Part shown: positions 49,157-58,414 of the stretch, one piece after another
How the letters are laid out: each line of letters begins with the position of its first letter
Numbering within the stretch: the first letter of the stretch is position 1
Origin: an uncultured Clostridia bacterium
GTDB lineage: Bacteria > Bacillota > Clostridia > Christensenellales > Borkfalkiaceae
Length of the DNA stretch: 64,000 bases
Reading direction: 5' to 3'
Assembly: GCA_934271735.1 (NCBI GenBank)
Contig: CAKQSB010000004.1
Location: 101,410 to 165,409 of the forward strand
Position numbers and translations under genes: made by a program
The notes under the pieces: model-generated
What the model was told of the DNA's origin: nothing
Databases searched by the model: none
The model's input: only the letters and a program-made list of their open reading frames with translations

Positions 49157-50052
49157 TGACGACGTTAAAAGCGGCGCGCCGAAAAAAACGCTCGCCGAGT
49201 GAAAAAATAGTGTTTTCAATCGCGTTTTTGCTATTCGCGATATATGCCGCTTATATTTTGTTTTTCTTCGTGTTCGGAACTCTTATCGCCATAAAACTCG
49301 ATATGGACGCATTCACTATGGACAGAATTAAAACGAGATTGTTTTCGTTTCCCGAACATCCGAACTGGAAAAACTTTATTCTCGCGTTCGGCGAACTCGG
49401 AATGATAGACAACAAAAGCACGTTTTTATCCATAACCTGGAACTCTGTATGGAGAACGACGTGTTACGCGTTCTTATCTATCGCGGCAAGCACGATGGTG
49501 TGCTACGTTCTGGTATTTTATCGTACGAAACTCTCGAAAGTGATATATAATATCGGTTTATTCGTTGCGATACTACCCCTTTACGGCTCGTCGGGTTCGA
49601 TGTACAGGCTCTTGCAGAACATACATCTTATCAACAATCCGCTTATAATGATAGTTGATTTTTCGCTGTTCGGCGGCTACTTTTTCTATGCTTACGCGTT
49701 GTTTAAAACAATGTCGTGGAGTTATGCGGAAGCCGCGTTTATCGACGGCGCGGGACATTTCACGGTGTTTTTCAAAATAATGCTGCCTATGGCGATTCCG
49801 AGCCTTGCCGCTCTTTTCGTAATGGCGTTCATAAGCGGGTGGAACAGCTACGAATCGACCATACTTTATATGAAAAAATACCCGAATCTGTCTTACGCGG
49901 TGTACGCGTACAGCGAGGTTAAAAAATACGACGCGAACGTTCCCGTTTATATTGCGGGCGTACTCGTATCCCTTTTGCCCGCGCTCATAATCTTCTTCGT
50001 ATTCCAGAATACGATAATGGAAAAAGTTCACTTAGGCGGATTGAAAGGTTAA
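49156..50052 (+). CDS. ABC sugar transporter permease (MalG type)
   Basis: The 298-residue protein has six predicted membrane segments and the EAA-type loop AEAAFIDGAGHFTVFFKIML then PMAIPSLAAL. It is the second channel subunit. Its ATG shares a base with the TGA of the first permease gene. No ATP-binding subunit is encoded in the locus, so a shared MsiK/UgpC-type ATPase from elsewhere is likely. Confidence 0.92.
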   Translation: MTTLKAARRKKRSPSEKIVFSIAFLLFAIYAAYILFFFVFGTLIAIKLDMDAFTMDRIKTRLFSFPEHPNWKNFILAFGELGMIDNKSTFLSITWNSVWRTTCYAFLSIAASTMVCYVLVFYRTKLSKVIYNIGLFVAILPLYGSSGSMYRLLQNIHLINNPLIMIVDFSLFGGYFFYAYALFKTMSWSYAEAAFIDGAGHFTVFFKIMLPMAIPSLAALFVMAFISGWNSYESTILYMKKYPNLSYAVYAYSEVKKYDANVPVYIAGVLVSLLPALIIFFVFQNTIMEKVHLGGLKG

Positions 50053-50081
50053 AAATTTCCGCAAAAACCACGGTGTACACC

Positions 50082-50104
50082 GCTTTTGCTTAAAAAGCAA
50101 AAGC
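50082..50104 (+). other. Intercistronic stem-loop before the binding-protein gene
   Basis: GCTTTTGCTT and AAGCAAAAGC form a 10-base stem with a three-base loop and no T run. Such stems often protect the downstream binding-protein message and give it higher expression than the permeases. Confidence 0.55.
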
Positions 50105-50183
50105 AATCCCCTTAAAAAGAAAAACTGCAAAAATTTCCGACCGAAAAAATCTCGGCGGTTAAAATAAAAAAGGAGAAAATGCA

Positions 50184-51782
50184 ATGAAGAAAAGAATTTT
50201 GGCACTTTTGATAGCAATCGCAACGGTTTTTACCGTTGTCGGATGCGGCAACGTTAACGGAAACGGAAGCGGAAACGGAGGCGGTGGGGACTCGGACAAT
50301 AAGACCCTCAAAATTACCGTCTCCAAACTCGGTTACGGGACCGAATGGCTTAAAAAAATCGTATCCGCTTACGAAACTAAAACGGGCGCGAAAGTTGAAG
50401 TCGTAGAACCTGTCGGGTCGGCGGGTATCGACGCGATATACGCCGAAATGGAATCGCTTGCGAGCGACTCCGATATTTTTATGACCCGTCAACGCCATTT
50501 CTTTGAAACTATTTATAAAGGTTCTATAAGCGTGGGTGGGAAGAAATATCCCTGCCAGTATGCCGACCTTACCGACGTTTACGAAGCGAAGGACGAAAGC
50601 GGCTCTTCCATTATGGACAGAGCGGATCCGTTGACGAGAGAATATTTTAACATGGACGGCAAGTATTACGGACTTTGCTGGGCGAACGGCGTTTTCGGTA
50701 TCGTAAGAAACAAAGACGTATGGGACAGCCTCGGCTTTACGGACGACGACGTTCCTTTGACGACAGACCAACTTCTTGCCGTGTGTGACGCGATAAAGAC
50801 AAAATCGACGGGCGCGGACGGAATCGCTCCGTTTATTTACAGTTACGACGACGAGTATTATACGTCTATCGCCCCGATCTGGTTCGGTCAGTATGAGGGC
50901 GTACAGAGTATGGACTATTTCGGAAAAGGACTCGACCCCGCGGGGCAAAGCACCTATAACGTTTACGCTTACGACGGACAACTTAAGTCTCTTGAATTTT
51001 TGAACGAGCTTATCAAAGATTCCAACGGGTATCAGCACAAAGCGTCGAAAGACCTTACGTTCACGGATATGCAGGCGTATTTCGCGATGGGGCAGGCTGT
51101 ATTCTGCGTAAACGGCGGCTGGCTCGAAGTTGAAAGCTCCACGGCGAGAAAGAAAAATCTCGATTTCATAAAAACGCCCGTTATAAGCGCGCTTTCCGAA
51201 AAACTTTCTTACTATAACGAAGCGGATAAGGCAGGCAACGATCAGAAACTCGCCGAGCTTATTAAGTTTGTGGACGCTCACGCCGAAAAAGGCGATAACG
51301 AAGGCCGTCCGTCTTATGCGACCGAAGAAGACGTTCAGATCGTAAGAGAGGCTCGGCAGTTCGCGTATTTATCGAGCGACAGAGATCATATAGCGTCGAT
51401 ACCCGCTTACAGCAAACATATCGACACCGCGAAAGACTTCCTTAAATTTATGTATTCCGACGCGGGACTTCAGATATACTACGAAACTACGGGCGGAGCG
51501 AAAATGCCTTACGCTACCGTAGGAAATTATGATGAAACGAAAATTACGAAGAGCAGATTCCGTAAATCGATAGAATCCGCTATGGAAGAGGGGTATTTCC
51601 TCGATTACAATTCTTACGTCAAGGCGAAATTGTACTCTATCGGCAAGGTTGACCTGTATTATCATAACGGAATTACCGCAACCGCGATGAAGGCCCTTTT
51701 AGAGGGAACGACTCCCGCGGAGATAGTAAATATCAACGCTAAGTATTTACAGACCAACTGGAAGACCATAACCGACTATTGA
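50184..51782 (+). CDS. Extracellular solute-binding lipoprotein of the ABC transporter
   Basis: The 532-residue protein has a signal peptide with lipobox VVGC (Cys22) and a Gly/Asn/Ser-rich tether. The mature part follows the family 1 binding-protein pattern: TLKITVSKLGYGTEWLKKIV, KYYGLCWANGVFGIVRNKDV, and AYSKHIDTAKDFLKFMYSDA. It captures the glycan for the two permeases. AAAAAGGAG precedes the ATG. The length is at the large end for this class, as in binders of complex oligosaccharides. Confidence 0.9.
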   Translation: MKKRILALLIAIATVFTVVGCGNVNGNGSGNGGGGDSDNKTLKITVSKLGYGTEWLKKIVSAYETKTGAKVEVVEPVGSAGIDAIYAEMESLASDSDIFMTRQRHFFETIYKGSISVGGKKYPCQYADLTDVYEAKDESGSSIMDRADPLTREYFNMDGKYYGLCWANGVFGIVRNKDVWDSLGFTDDDVPLTTDQLLAVCDAIKTKSTGADGIAPFIYSYDDEYYTSIAPIWFGQYEGVQSMDYFGKGLDPAGQSTYNVYAYDGQLKSLEFLNELIKDSNGYQHKASKDLTFTDMQAYFAMGQAVFCVNGGWLEVESSTARKKNLDFIKTPVISALSEKLSYYNEADKAGNDQKLAELIKFVDAHAEKGDNEGRPSYATEEDVQIVREARQFAYLSSDRDHIASIPAYSKHIDTAKDFLKFMYSDAGLQIYYETTGGAKMPYATVGNYDETKITKSRFRKSIESAMEEGYFLDYNSYVKAKLYSIGKVDLYYHNGITATAMKALLEGTTPAEIVNINAKYLQTNWKTITDY

Positions 51783-51814
51783 TTTTTTGCAAAATACATG
51801 ACAGGGAGACAAGT

Positions 51815-54130
51815 ATGAAAAGAAAATTTATTGCGATTGTAGCCGCGGCTGTTTTGTCCGCGACCGTTCTCGGCGGCTGCGGGGGTAAGGACGAATCAAA
51901 AGAGTCGATCGACATCCCGCCAACCGAACAGACCAAAGTGTGGAGTACTTATAACACGAGAAAAGTTATAAGGCAGACGGATAAAAACGACGAATACGAA
52001 AAGCTTGACGCGTCTTTTACGGTCGATATGTATAAGGGCGAATATGAAGGCGCTCAGATTATAGTTACCGCGGACAAAAGAACGGAATACAAAATCGAAA
52101 AGGGAACTTTGAAAACCGTCGACGGCAAAGAATTTCCGTCCGATCGGATAGAACTTTATCACCAGAAGTATATAGAAGTTGCCAAAAACAACAGCGGAAA
52201 CGGCGATTACGAATCAGGTTCGTTTATCCCCGATATGCTCCTGCCTATAGATACGGCGATTGCGTACAAAGAAAATTTCGTCGAAGCGGGCAGCAATCAG
52301 GGGATTACCGCGGAATTCAACTCGGAAGGGGTTGAAGCGGGCGTTTATACGGGAACGTTTAAACTGACTCTCGGAGACGAAATCAAAGATATTCCCGTTT
52401 CGGTGAACGTTTGGGATATAGAGTACGAGGGCAGAAGAACGTTTCAGTCGTCTTTCCTTCTGTACAGATACGCTCTTGCTTCCGCGGAATACGATTCTTC
52501 CGACGAAGTCGTTAAAAGATACGAGGATTTCTTGTTGAAATACAAGATAAACACTTACGTCATAAAAGACAGAAACGAATGGACGACCGAAGAAGTGGTG
52601 TCGAGGGCGCAGGAATTGTATGCCGACGACAATTACAGTTCGATAATCATACCTTTCGATTTTCCGCTTTCTTACAGAGCTTATAACGGCAAAAAACTTA
52701 CGGGCGACGCGCAAAAAGTGACGGATTACATCCTCGGGCTTGCCGCTGTTTCGACGGAAACCGACAACTATCTCGATCTTGCTTATTTCTATCCGTCGAC
52801 TTACGACGAATCGGATATCAACGGAACGGGTTCGTATTCCGAAACTTTCCTCAAAAAAGGCGGAGAATACGACAAAACCCTTGCCGCGGCGGCAGAAGCG
52901 ATCGATACCGACGAAAGATTTGCAAATAAATCGGACGAATTGAAGCAGACGCTTAAAGAGTCGATTCTGAAAATCCCTGCCGTATTCACCAACGTGAACT
53001 ACGTTTCCGACTGGGTGGGGTCGCTGAATGCGACATTCTGCCCTTATTTCAGCTTGTATAACGATATGGCCACCTTGCAACGCTATCGGGACGCGGCAAA
53101 AGCCAATACCAACGGCGATATGTGGGCGTATACCTGTATGGGACCTAAATATCCTTACGGCACTTTCCATATCGACGATTCAACGCTCGGCATGAGGGCT
53201 TCGGGCTGGATGGAAAAGGCTATGGGAATAACGGGGTATCTTTACTATGCCGTGAATATGAGTACGCAGTTCCGTTTGTCGGACGAAGTATATACCGACG
53301 TTTACAACAACCCTTTAAGATACGAAAACGTCCCCGGCGACGGATATCTTATGTATCCCGGTAAGTATTACGGCAGCGAAGCTCCGTTTGCTTCCGTCAG
53401 ACTCGTGTCGTTCAGAGACAGTATGGACGATTACGATATGCTTTCGGTATACGAAAAACTCGTAAACGAATATGCGGAGAAAAACGGAATCGAAATCGAC
53501 TTCAACGATCTCGTAAACGATCTTTATGCCGAACTTTTCGACGGCGCGGTTTATTATCAGCAGGATTCCCTTCTTTACAAGGCGAGAAAAGAACTCGCAA
53601 ACAGAATTCTTTCCTTAAAATCGGGAACTCTTGTCAAAAAGAGCGGAACGGAAAAAACTATCGCGGCAAGCGCGGCAAAAGTTTCGGACGGCAGCGAATT
53701 GATCGTTTCCGAAGGCTCCGCCGTGGCGGTCCTTAAATCGCAGTATAAAGACAAAGGCGAGACCATCGGCGTAAAAACCAAATTGTTCCGTCCGAGCATC
53801 TCGTTTGCGGCAGATGAACTCAAAAACGCGGCAGGCTTTTCTTTCTCCTACACGAACGACGGCGAAAACGAATTCGAAATGATTATTTCGCTCGTCGATA
53901 AAGACGGAGTGAGTTACGATGTGCTTACGAACTATTGCCCCGCGGGCGTAACGCGTAAAGTCTCGGTCGAACTTTCCGAACAGTTCCTTAAACGAATGAA
54001 GATAGATATGTCTTCCGTAAGCGAAATCCGCATATCGTTCGATAACGTAAGCTACGCGAAAAACGGTCGGATCGAACTCGCCGGAGACAGAACTATAAAA
54101 TGCGACAACGTCTCGATAAGGGTTAAATAA
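51815..54130 (+). CDS. DUF4091 (GH123-like) lipoprotein
   Basis: About 771 residues with lipobox VLGGC. An N-terminal beta-domain (about 40-210) is followed by a barrel region with FYPSTYDESDI, where the adjacent Asp-Glu matches the catalytic pair of GH123 beta-N-acetylgalactosaminidases, and by the DUF4091 signature SVRLVSFRDSMDDYDMLSVY. A further beta-domain ends the protein. It probably removes N-acetylhexosamine from glycans at the cell surface. The ATG at 51815 follows AGGGAG; the in-frame ATG 12 codons earlier overlaps the binding-protein gene and lacks a site. Confidence 0.82.
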   Translation: MKRKFIAIVAAAVLSATVLGGCGGKDESKESIDIPPTEQTKVWSTYNTRKVIRQTDKNDEYEKLDASFTVDMYKGEYEGAQIIVTADKRTEYKIEKGTLKTVDGKEFPSDRIELYHQKYIEVAKNNSGNGDYESGSFIPDMLLPIDTAIAYKENFVEAGSNQGITAEFNSEGVEAGVYTGTFKLTLGDEIKDIPVSVNVWDIEYEGRRTFQSSFLLYRYALASAEYDSSDEVVKRYEDFLLKYKINTYVIKDRNEWTTEEVVSRAQELYADDNYSSIIIPFDFPLSYRAYNGKKLTGDAQKVTDYILGLAAVSTETDNYLDLAYFYPSTYDESDINGTGSYSETFLKKGGEYDKTLAAAAEAIDTDERFANKSDELKQTLKESILKIPAVFTNVNYVSDWVGSLNATFCPYFSLYNDMATLQRYRDAAKANTNGDMWAYTCMGPKYPYGTFHIDDSTLGMRASGWMEKAMGITGYLYYAVNMSTQFRLSDEVYTDVYNNPLRYENVPGDGYLMYPGKYYGSEAPFASVRLVSFRDSMDDYDMLSVYEKLVNEYAEKNGIEIDFNDLVNDLYAELFDGAVYYQQDSLLYKARKELANRILSLKSGTLVKKSGTEKTIAASAAKVSDGSELIVSEGSAVAVLKSQYKDKGETIGVKTKLFRPSISFAADELKNAAGFSFSYTNDGENEFEMIISLVDKDGVSYDVLTNYCPAGVTRKVSVELSEQFLKRMKIDMSSVSEIRISFDNVSYAKNGRIELAGDRTIKCDNVSIRVK

Positions 54131-54144
54131 GGGAGGGGAACAAG

Positions 54145-57100
54145 ATGAACGGTAAAATAAAACTTATATTATGTTTAATAGTTGCATTGATCCTTTCCGT
54201 CGGGTTATTTGCGTCCTGTAATGGAGGCGAAAACGACAGCGACAGCGTATCGGTTACCGAACCCGACAGCGAGTCGCAAAGAGAAAGCATAAAGCGCGAA
54301 TATGAAGTCGGAGAAAAACTTTTGCTTAACGACTTCGAATCGGTTGACGACCTTTATAACGTAAAGCAAACAAATCTCGCGTACGACACAAGAGTTAAGA
54401 TGAATATCTCCGCAGAGCAGAAGAAAAGCGGAGAAAAGAGTTTGAAATACACCTATATCGGCGGCGGTAATCCGATGATATTGCAAAGGCTCGATCGAAC
54501 GGAATATACCGACCTCGATTTCGGTATCATTTCGTCAACTTCGCTTTGGATTTATTCGACAGCCGAAAATTCGGCAAACGCCAAGTTGCACGTTATAACA
54601 ACGGGAAACATCGCGTTGCTTTCGTCCGAAGCGGTAGAATTAAAATCGGGCGAATGGACGGAAGTTTCGTTCGATATAGACGCTTACACCCGTACTAAAA
54701 ACAAGGCAAACATCGTCGGCATTGCGGTTGAACTTGCGATAAAGGGAAACCAGGCGGACTATTATATCGACGACTGGACGATAACGATAGGTAACGCGGT
54801 GACGAATAAAGAACTCGCCGCGCCCGTCGTTAGCCTTATAGACAAATTGCCTGCCGCGGAAGACGCGCAAAATCTCAACGACTATATGAAGATTTTGTCG
54901 GCGAAAGGCGCGTATGACTCTCTCGAAGAGGTTGTTAAGGCGGAAGTTACGAATTATGCGAAACTCGAAGAGTGCATAGCGAAAACCGAGGGCTATGGTT
55001 TGCTTGTAAACGCCGCAACGGATTTGTTTTCGATGATAACGACTTCGGGGTCGGGTTACGACTGGTCGGGTGTTGTTATGAATAGCGATAACGACGAGTA
55101 CGGCAGCGTTATAAGAGTTGACGTAATATCTCTCGGGACGGGCAACATAATGGAACTCAGCCACGCGGCGTTTGAAAACGCGGCGGAATATGATAAAGTC
55201 ATCTTCTACGTTTACAACCCGATAAACGAGGCGAGAACGTTGATTTACGCCACGAATCAGGGTTGGAGCGGGCGTACCACGCAGACCGTGTTGCAGCCCC
55301 TTTCCTGGACGAAGGTGGAAATGCCCATAAAGGACATGAACGAAAAGGGCGGCTTCATGCTCGTTCAGAAGCCCAAAGCCGAAGGCTGGCTTTTCTCGAG
55401 TTTCATTGCCGTGAAAGCGGATAAGCGCGCGGCGGAAGTTTCGGCGATGATAGACGGACTTCCCGCTCTCGAAGAACTTACGAGCGATCACAGAGAACAG
55501 GTTGAAAAAGTTAAAGCTGAATACGATTCCCTTTCCGACGCGGCGAAATCGCTCGTAACGAACGCCGATAAGCTCAAAGAAGCTGTAAAAACCGTTATTT
55601 ACGGCGAGTCGGTAAAACCGGTTATAGCGGCAATTTCCGAACTTAAAGCCGCTTCCGAAATGGCGAGACTCGAAGACGTGTACGCCGTGGAAAAGGCAAG
55701 GCGGACTTTCGACGAACTTCCCGACGAAGCGAAAGAGATAGTGTCAAACGCGGAAACTCTTTTTGCCTGCGAGGAAAAGGCGGCGGAAATTCTGAAAGGA
55801 AAAACAGCGTTTGAAGAACTTGTAAATTCCGTTACGGGCGAAAATCTTTCCGACGAGGAACTGTTCAGGGCTTTGACGGCTAAGTCGATGTACGAGGCTA
55901 TGACGAGCGAAATCAAGAACTCGCTCGGTAGCGAAATAAAGAGCAAATACGAAGCGATCGCCGCGAAGACCGAAGGGTACATTCTTCTTTCCGACGCGAT
56001 GAGCGGAAGCCTTATAACCTCTCCCGCTCCGGGCGATTATACAAACGTCAGCGTTGTGAGAAACGCTTTCGATAAAACCTACGGCGCGACCTATGCGTTA
56101 AAGATAAAAGAGCCGCACGCCGCTACGGGCGCTTCGTCGTTCAAACCTTACGGTTCGCTCGATACCAAAGGCGTTTATTACGTGATGTTCTATATCCAGA
56201 ACAACACGGGCGCATGGCAGAATCTTATAGCGTACTGGCGTACCGACTGGAAGAACGGCGGCTCGGTGTTTATGCCCGGCAGCTATCAGGTAGAAGAGGG
56301 CGGTGCGGACAGCAACTGGACTAAAGTCGGTATTCCCGTGGAAAAATTTTATTCCGAGGACGACGTGTTCTTCGTGCTGAACGGCGCGGGGGCGAATTTC
56401 GAAGGAGACGTTTCCCACCCCGTCACGACGGGAACGTGGGCGATAACGAGCTTTATAGGTATAACCGAAGATAAATACTTCGAGTTGCAGGCGGAAGCGA
56501 CCGTGAAAATGATAGACGGACTCCCCGCCGCAGGCGAAATTACCGACCTTACTCATAAAACGGCAATTCAGAATGCAAAAAATTCTTACGACGCTTTGTC
56601 CGACAAGGCGAAAGCAAAAGTCGGCAATGCGGCTAAACTCGAAGAATGCGTAAACGCTCTGAACGAAGTTATAGGCAGACTTGCAAATAATATTATCGAT
56701 ATGATAGCCGATCTGCCCGAAGCCGAAACGCTCACGAAAGATAACTTCGGAACTTACCGCGCGGCGATAAGCGCGGCTATGAACGCCTACACGACGGCTC
56801 AGACGGAAGTTAAAGAAGCAGTGAACAATTATGCAAAACTCGAAGCGTTGAACGCTAAAGTCGCCGAGTTTAATCCGCTTGTTGCGAAAGAGCTTATTGC
56901 CGCGCTTCCCGATCCCGATAAGGTTCAGGGAACGGAAACGGCTTTAAGAATACTCGGCGTAAAGAGTTTTTACGATTCTTTGACCGCCGCGGAAAAAGCT
57001 CTTGTAGATAATTCCGAAACGCTCGAATTATACGCGGAAAAGGTTGCGAAGTATAAAAAACTGCTTTCCGCGGTTATCTCGCCTAACGGGATTTTATCGG

Positions 57101-58284
57101 GCAGAGACACCGGTAACAAGGGCGAAGTCGGAACGATTCTTAACGATTTGTTCGGCTACGTCTGGACGTTGAACGTGACGAACGCCGCGAACGGAGATTT
57201 TCACGCCGCGAAGATGGAAGCGACGGGCTGCCTTAATATAGCGTTTGCTGTTTACAACCCGACTTCCGTCGATATAGGCTTGGTGTGCTATACCGCAAGT
57301 TGGGGAAACGGAAAGGTTATCGCGACGGCGAAGAGTAAGCAGTGGACTACCGTATACGTTGACGTTTCCGTTTATGGCTCGGATTTCTTCATTATAATAA
57401 ACGACGCGAAATGCAACGAGGGAACGTGGTTCATAACCGATTTCGTCGGAATTACAGAAAAGGAAGAGGAGACGGAAAAAGTTATTCTTGCCGCAGACGA
57501 CGCTGCTAAACTTGCGGGCGGCAGAGATACCGGCAACGCGGCGACGATAGGTCTTGCGACCGACGAAACTTACGGAAAAGTGTGGACTTTGCAGTCTGCG
57601 AACGCGGCTACGACCGATTTCCACGCCGAGGGGCTTGACGCTTCCGCTTATGCGAAAGTAGTGTTCAGAATTTACAATCCGCTCGGCGAAGACGTGAGGC
57701 TTGTCCTTTACACGAAATCGTGGGGAAGCCGGTCCGCTATAACTATGAAAGCGGGCGAATGGACGGAAATAACCGTGAATGTCGCTACTTACGGCTCAAC
57801 GTTCTTCTGTGTTATAGACACTGCGAAAAGTAACGAGGGCGTGTGGAAGATATCTTCGTTTATAGGAGTTCCCGTCAGAACCGAAACGATACTCGAAGCG
57901 GACGACGCTGCTAAACTTGCGGGCGGCAGAGATACCGGCAACGCGGCGACGATAGGTCTTGCGACCGACGAAACTTACGGAAAAGTGTGGACTTTGCAGT
58001 CTGCGAACGCGGCTACGACCGATTTCCACGCCGAGGGGCTTGACGCTTCCGCTTATGCGAAAGTAGTGTTCAGAATTTACAATCCGCTCGGCGAAGACGT
58101 AGGGCTTGTCCTTTACACGAAATCGTGGGGAAACCAGTCCGTTATAACTATGAAAGCGGGCGAATGGACGGAAATAACCGTGGATGTCGCTACTTACGGC
58201 TCAACGTTCTTCTGTGTTATAGACACTGCGAAAAGTAACGAGGGCGTGTGGAAAATCACGAGTTTTACGGGTATTTCGCAATAA
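54145..58284 (+). CDS. 1379-residue multidomain surface lipoprotein
   Basis: Signal peptide with lipobox FASC (Cys25). Six beta-rich, carbohydrate-binding-like domains of about 130 residues (near 50-210, 290-420, 610-760, 977-1110, 1118-1252, 1253-1379) alternate with helical modules of the type 'MIDGLPALEELTSDHREQVE' that recur at least five times. The last two beta-domains are nearly identical at protein and DNA level. Repeated signatures are VVFRIYNP, LVLYTKSWG and GEWTEITV. It lacks recognisable catalytic residues, so it is likely a glycan-binding scaffold for the locus. GGGAGGGG precedes the ATG. A terminator follows. Confidence 0.82.
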   Translation: MNGKIKLILCLIVALILSVGLFASCNGGENDSDSVSVTEPDSESQRESIKREYEVGEKLLLNDFESVDDLYNVKQTNLAYDTRVKMNISAEQKKSGEKSLKYTYIGGGNPMILQRLDRTEYTDLDFGIISSTSLWIYSTAENSANAKLHVITTGNIALLSSEAVELKSGEWTEVSFDIDAYTRTKNKANIVGIAVELAIKGNQADYYIDDWTITIGNAVTNKELAAPVVSLIDKLPAAEDAQNLNDYMKILSAKGAYDSLEEVVKAEVTNYAKLEECIAKTEGYGLLVNAATDLFSMITTSGSGYDWSGVVMNSDNDEYGSVIRVDVISLGTGNIMELSHAAFENAAEYDKVIFYVYNPINEARTLIYATNQGWSGRTTQTVLQPLSWTKVEMPIKDMNEKGGFMLVQKPKAEGWLFSSFIAVKADKRAAEVSAMIDGLPALEELTSDHREQVEKVKAEYDSLSDAAKSLVTNADKLKEAVKTVIYGESVKPVIAAISELKAASEMARLEDVYAVEKARRTFDELPDEAKEIVSNAETLFACEEKAAEILKGKTAFEELVNSVTGENLSDEELFRALTAKSMYEAMTSEIKNSLGSEIKSKYEAIAAKTEGYILLSDAMSGSLITSPAPGDYTNVSVVRNAFDKTYGATYALKIKEPHAATGASSFKPYGSLDTKGVYYVMFYIQNNTGAWQNLIAYWRTDWKNGGSVFMPGSYQVEEGGADSNWTKVGIPVEKFYSEDDVFFVLNGAGANFEGDVSHPVTTGTWAITSFIGITEDKYFELQAEATVKMIDGLPAAGEITDLTHKTAIQNAKNSYDALSDKAKAKVGNAAKLEECVNALNEVIGRLANNIIDMIADLPEAETLTKDNFGTYRAAISAAMNAYTTAQTEVKEAVNNYAKLEALNAKVAEFNPLVAKELIAALPDPDKVQGTETALRILGVKSFYDSLTAAEKALVDNSETLELYAEKVAKYKKLLSAVISPNGILSGRDTGNKGEVGTILNDLFGYVWTLNVTNAANGDFHAAKMEATGCLNIAFAVYNPTSVDIGLVCYTASWGNGKVIATAKSKQWTTVYVDVSVYGSDFFIIINDAKCNEGTWFITDFVGITEKEEETEKVILAADDAAKLAGGRDTGNAATIGLATDETYGKVWTLQSANAATTDFHAEGLDASAYAKVVFRIYNPLGEDVRLVLYTKSWGSRSAITMKAGEWTEITVNVATYGSTFFCVIDTAKSNEGVWKISSFIGVPVRTETILEADDAAKLAGGRDTGNAATIGLATDETYGKVWTLQSANAATTDFHAEGLDASAYAKVVFRIYNPLGEDVGLVLYTKSWGNQSVITMKAGEWTEITVDVATYGSTFFCVIDTAKSNEGVWKITSFTGISQ
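57496..58258 (+). repeat. 405-bp tandem duplication inside the large lipoprotein gene
   Basis: The sequence starting GACGACGCTGCTAAACTTGC at 57496 begins again at 57901, exactly 405 bases (135 codons) on. By eye about six substitutions separate the copies over some 355 bases, then they diverge. A third, older copy of the same domain precedes them (57076-57475). Confidence 0.92.
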
Positions 58285-58301
58285 ATCGAACAATGTCAAT
58301 C

Positions 58302-58334
58302 GGGGGCGAATCAAATTTCGCCCCTTTGATTTTT
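58302..58334 (+). terminator. Terminator after the large lipoprotein gene
   Basis: GGGGCGAA and TTTCGCCCC form the stem, followed by TTTGATTTTT. It separates the transporter operon from the mannosidase unit. Confidence 0.75.
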
Positions 58335-58342
58335 AAAAAGTA

Positions 58343-58371
58343 TTGAAATATTTCGCGATAAATGGTAGAAT
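58343..58371 (+). promoter_or_regulatory. Promoter of the mannosidase gene
   Basis: TTGAAA (58343-58348), 17 bases, TAGAAT (58366-58371), with TGG before the -10 box; leader of about 37 bases. Confidence 0.72.
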
Positions 58372-58414
58372 ATAAGCGAAGAAAAAATACGAAAAATTCT
58401 TATAGAGGACTAAA

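Noticed and set aside
50112..51281. 389-codon minus-strand frame opposite the solute-binding protein gene
   Set aside because: Shadow; no start signals, and the plus-strand gene is certain.
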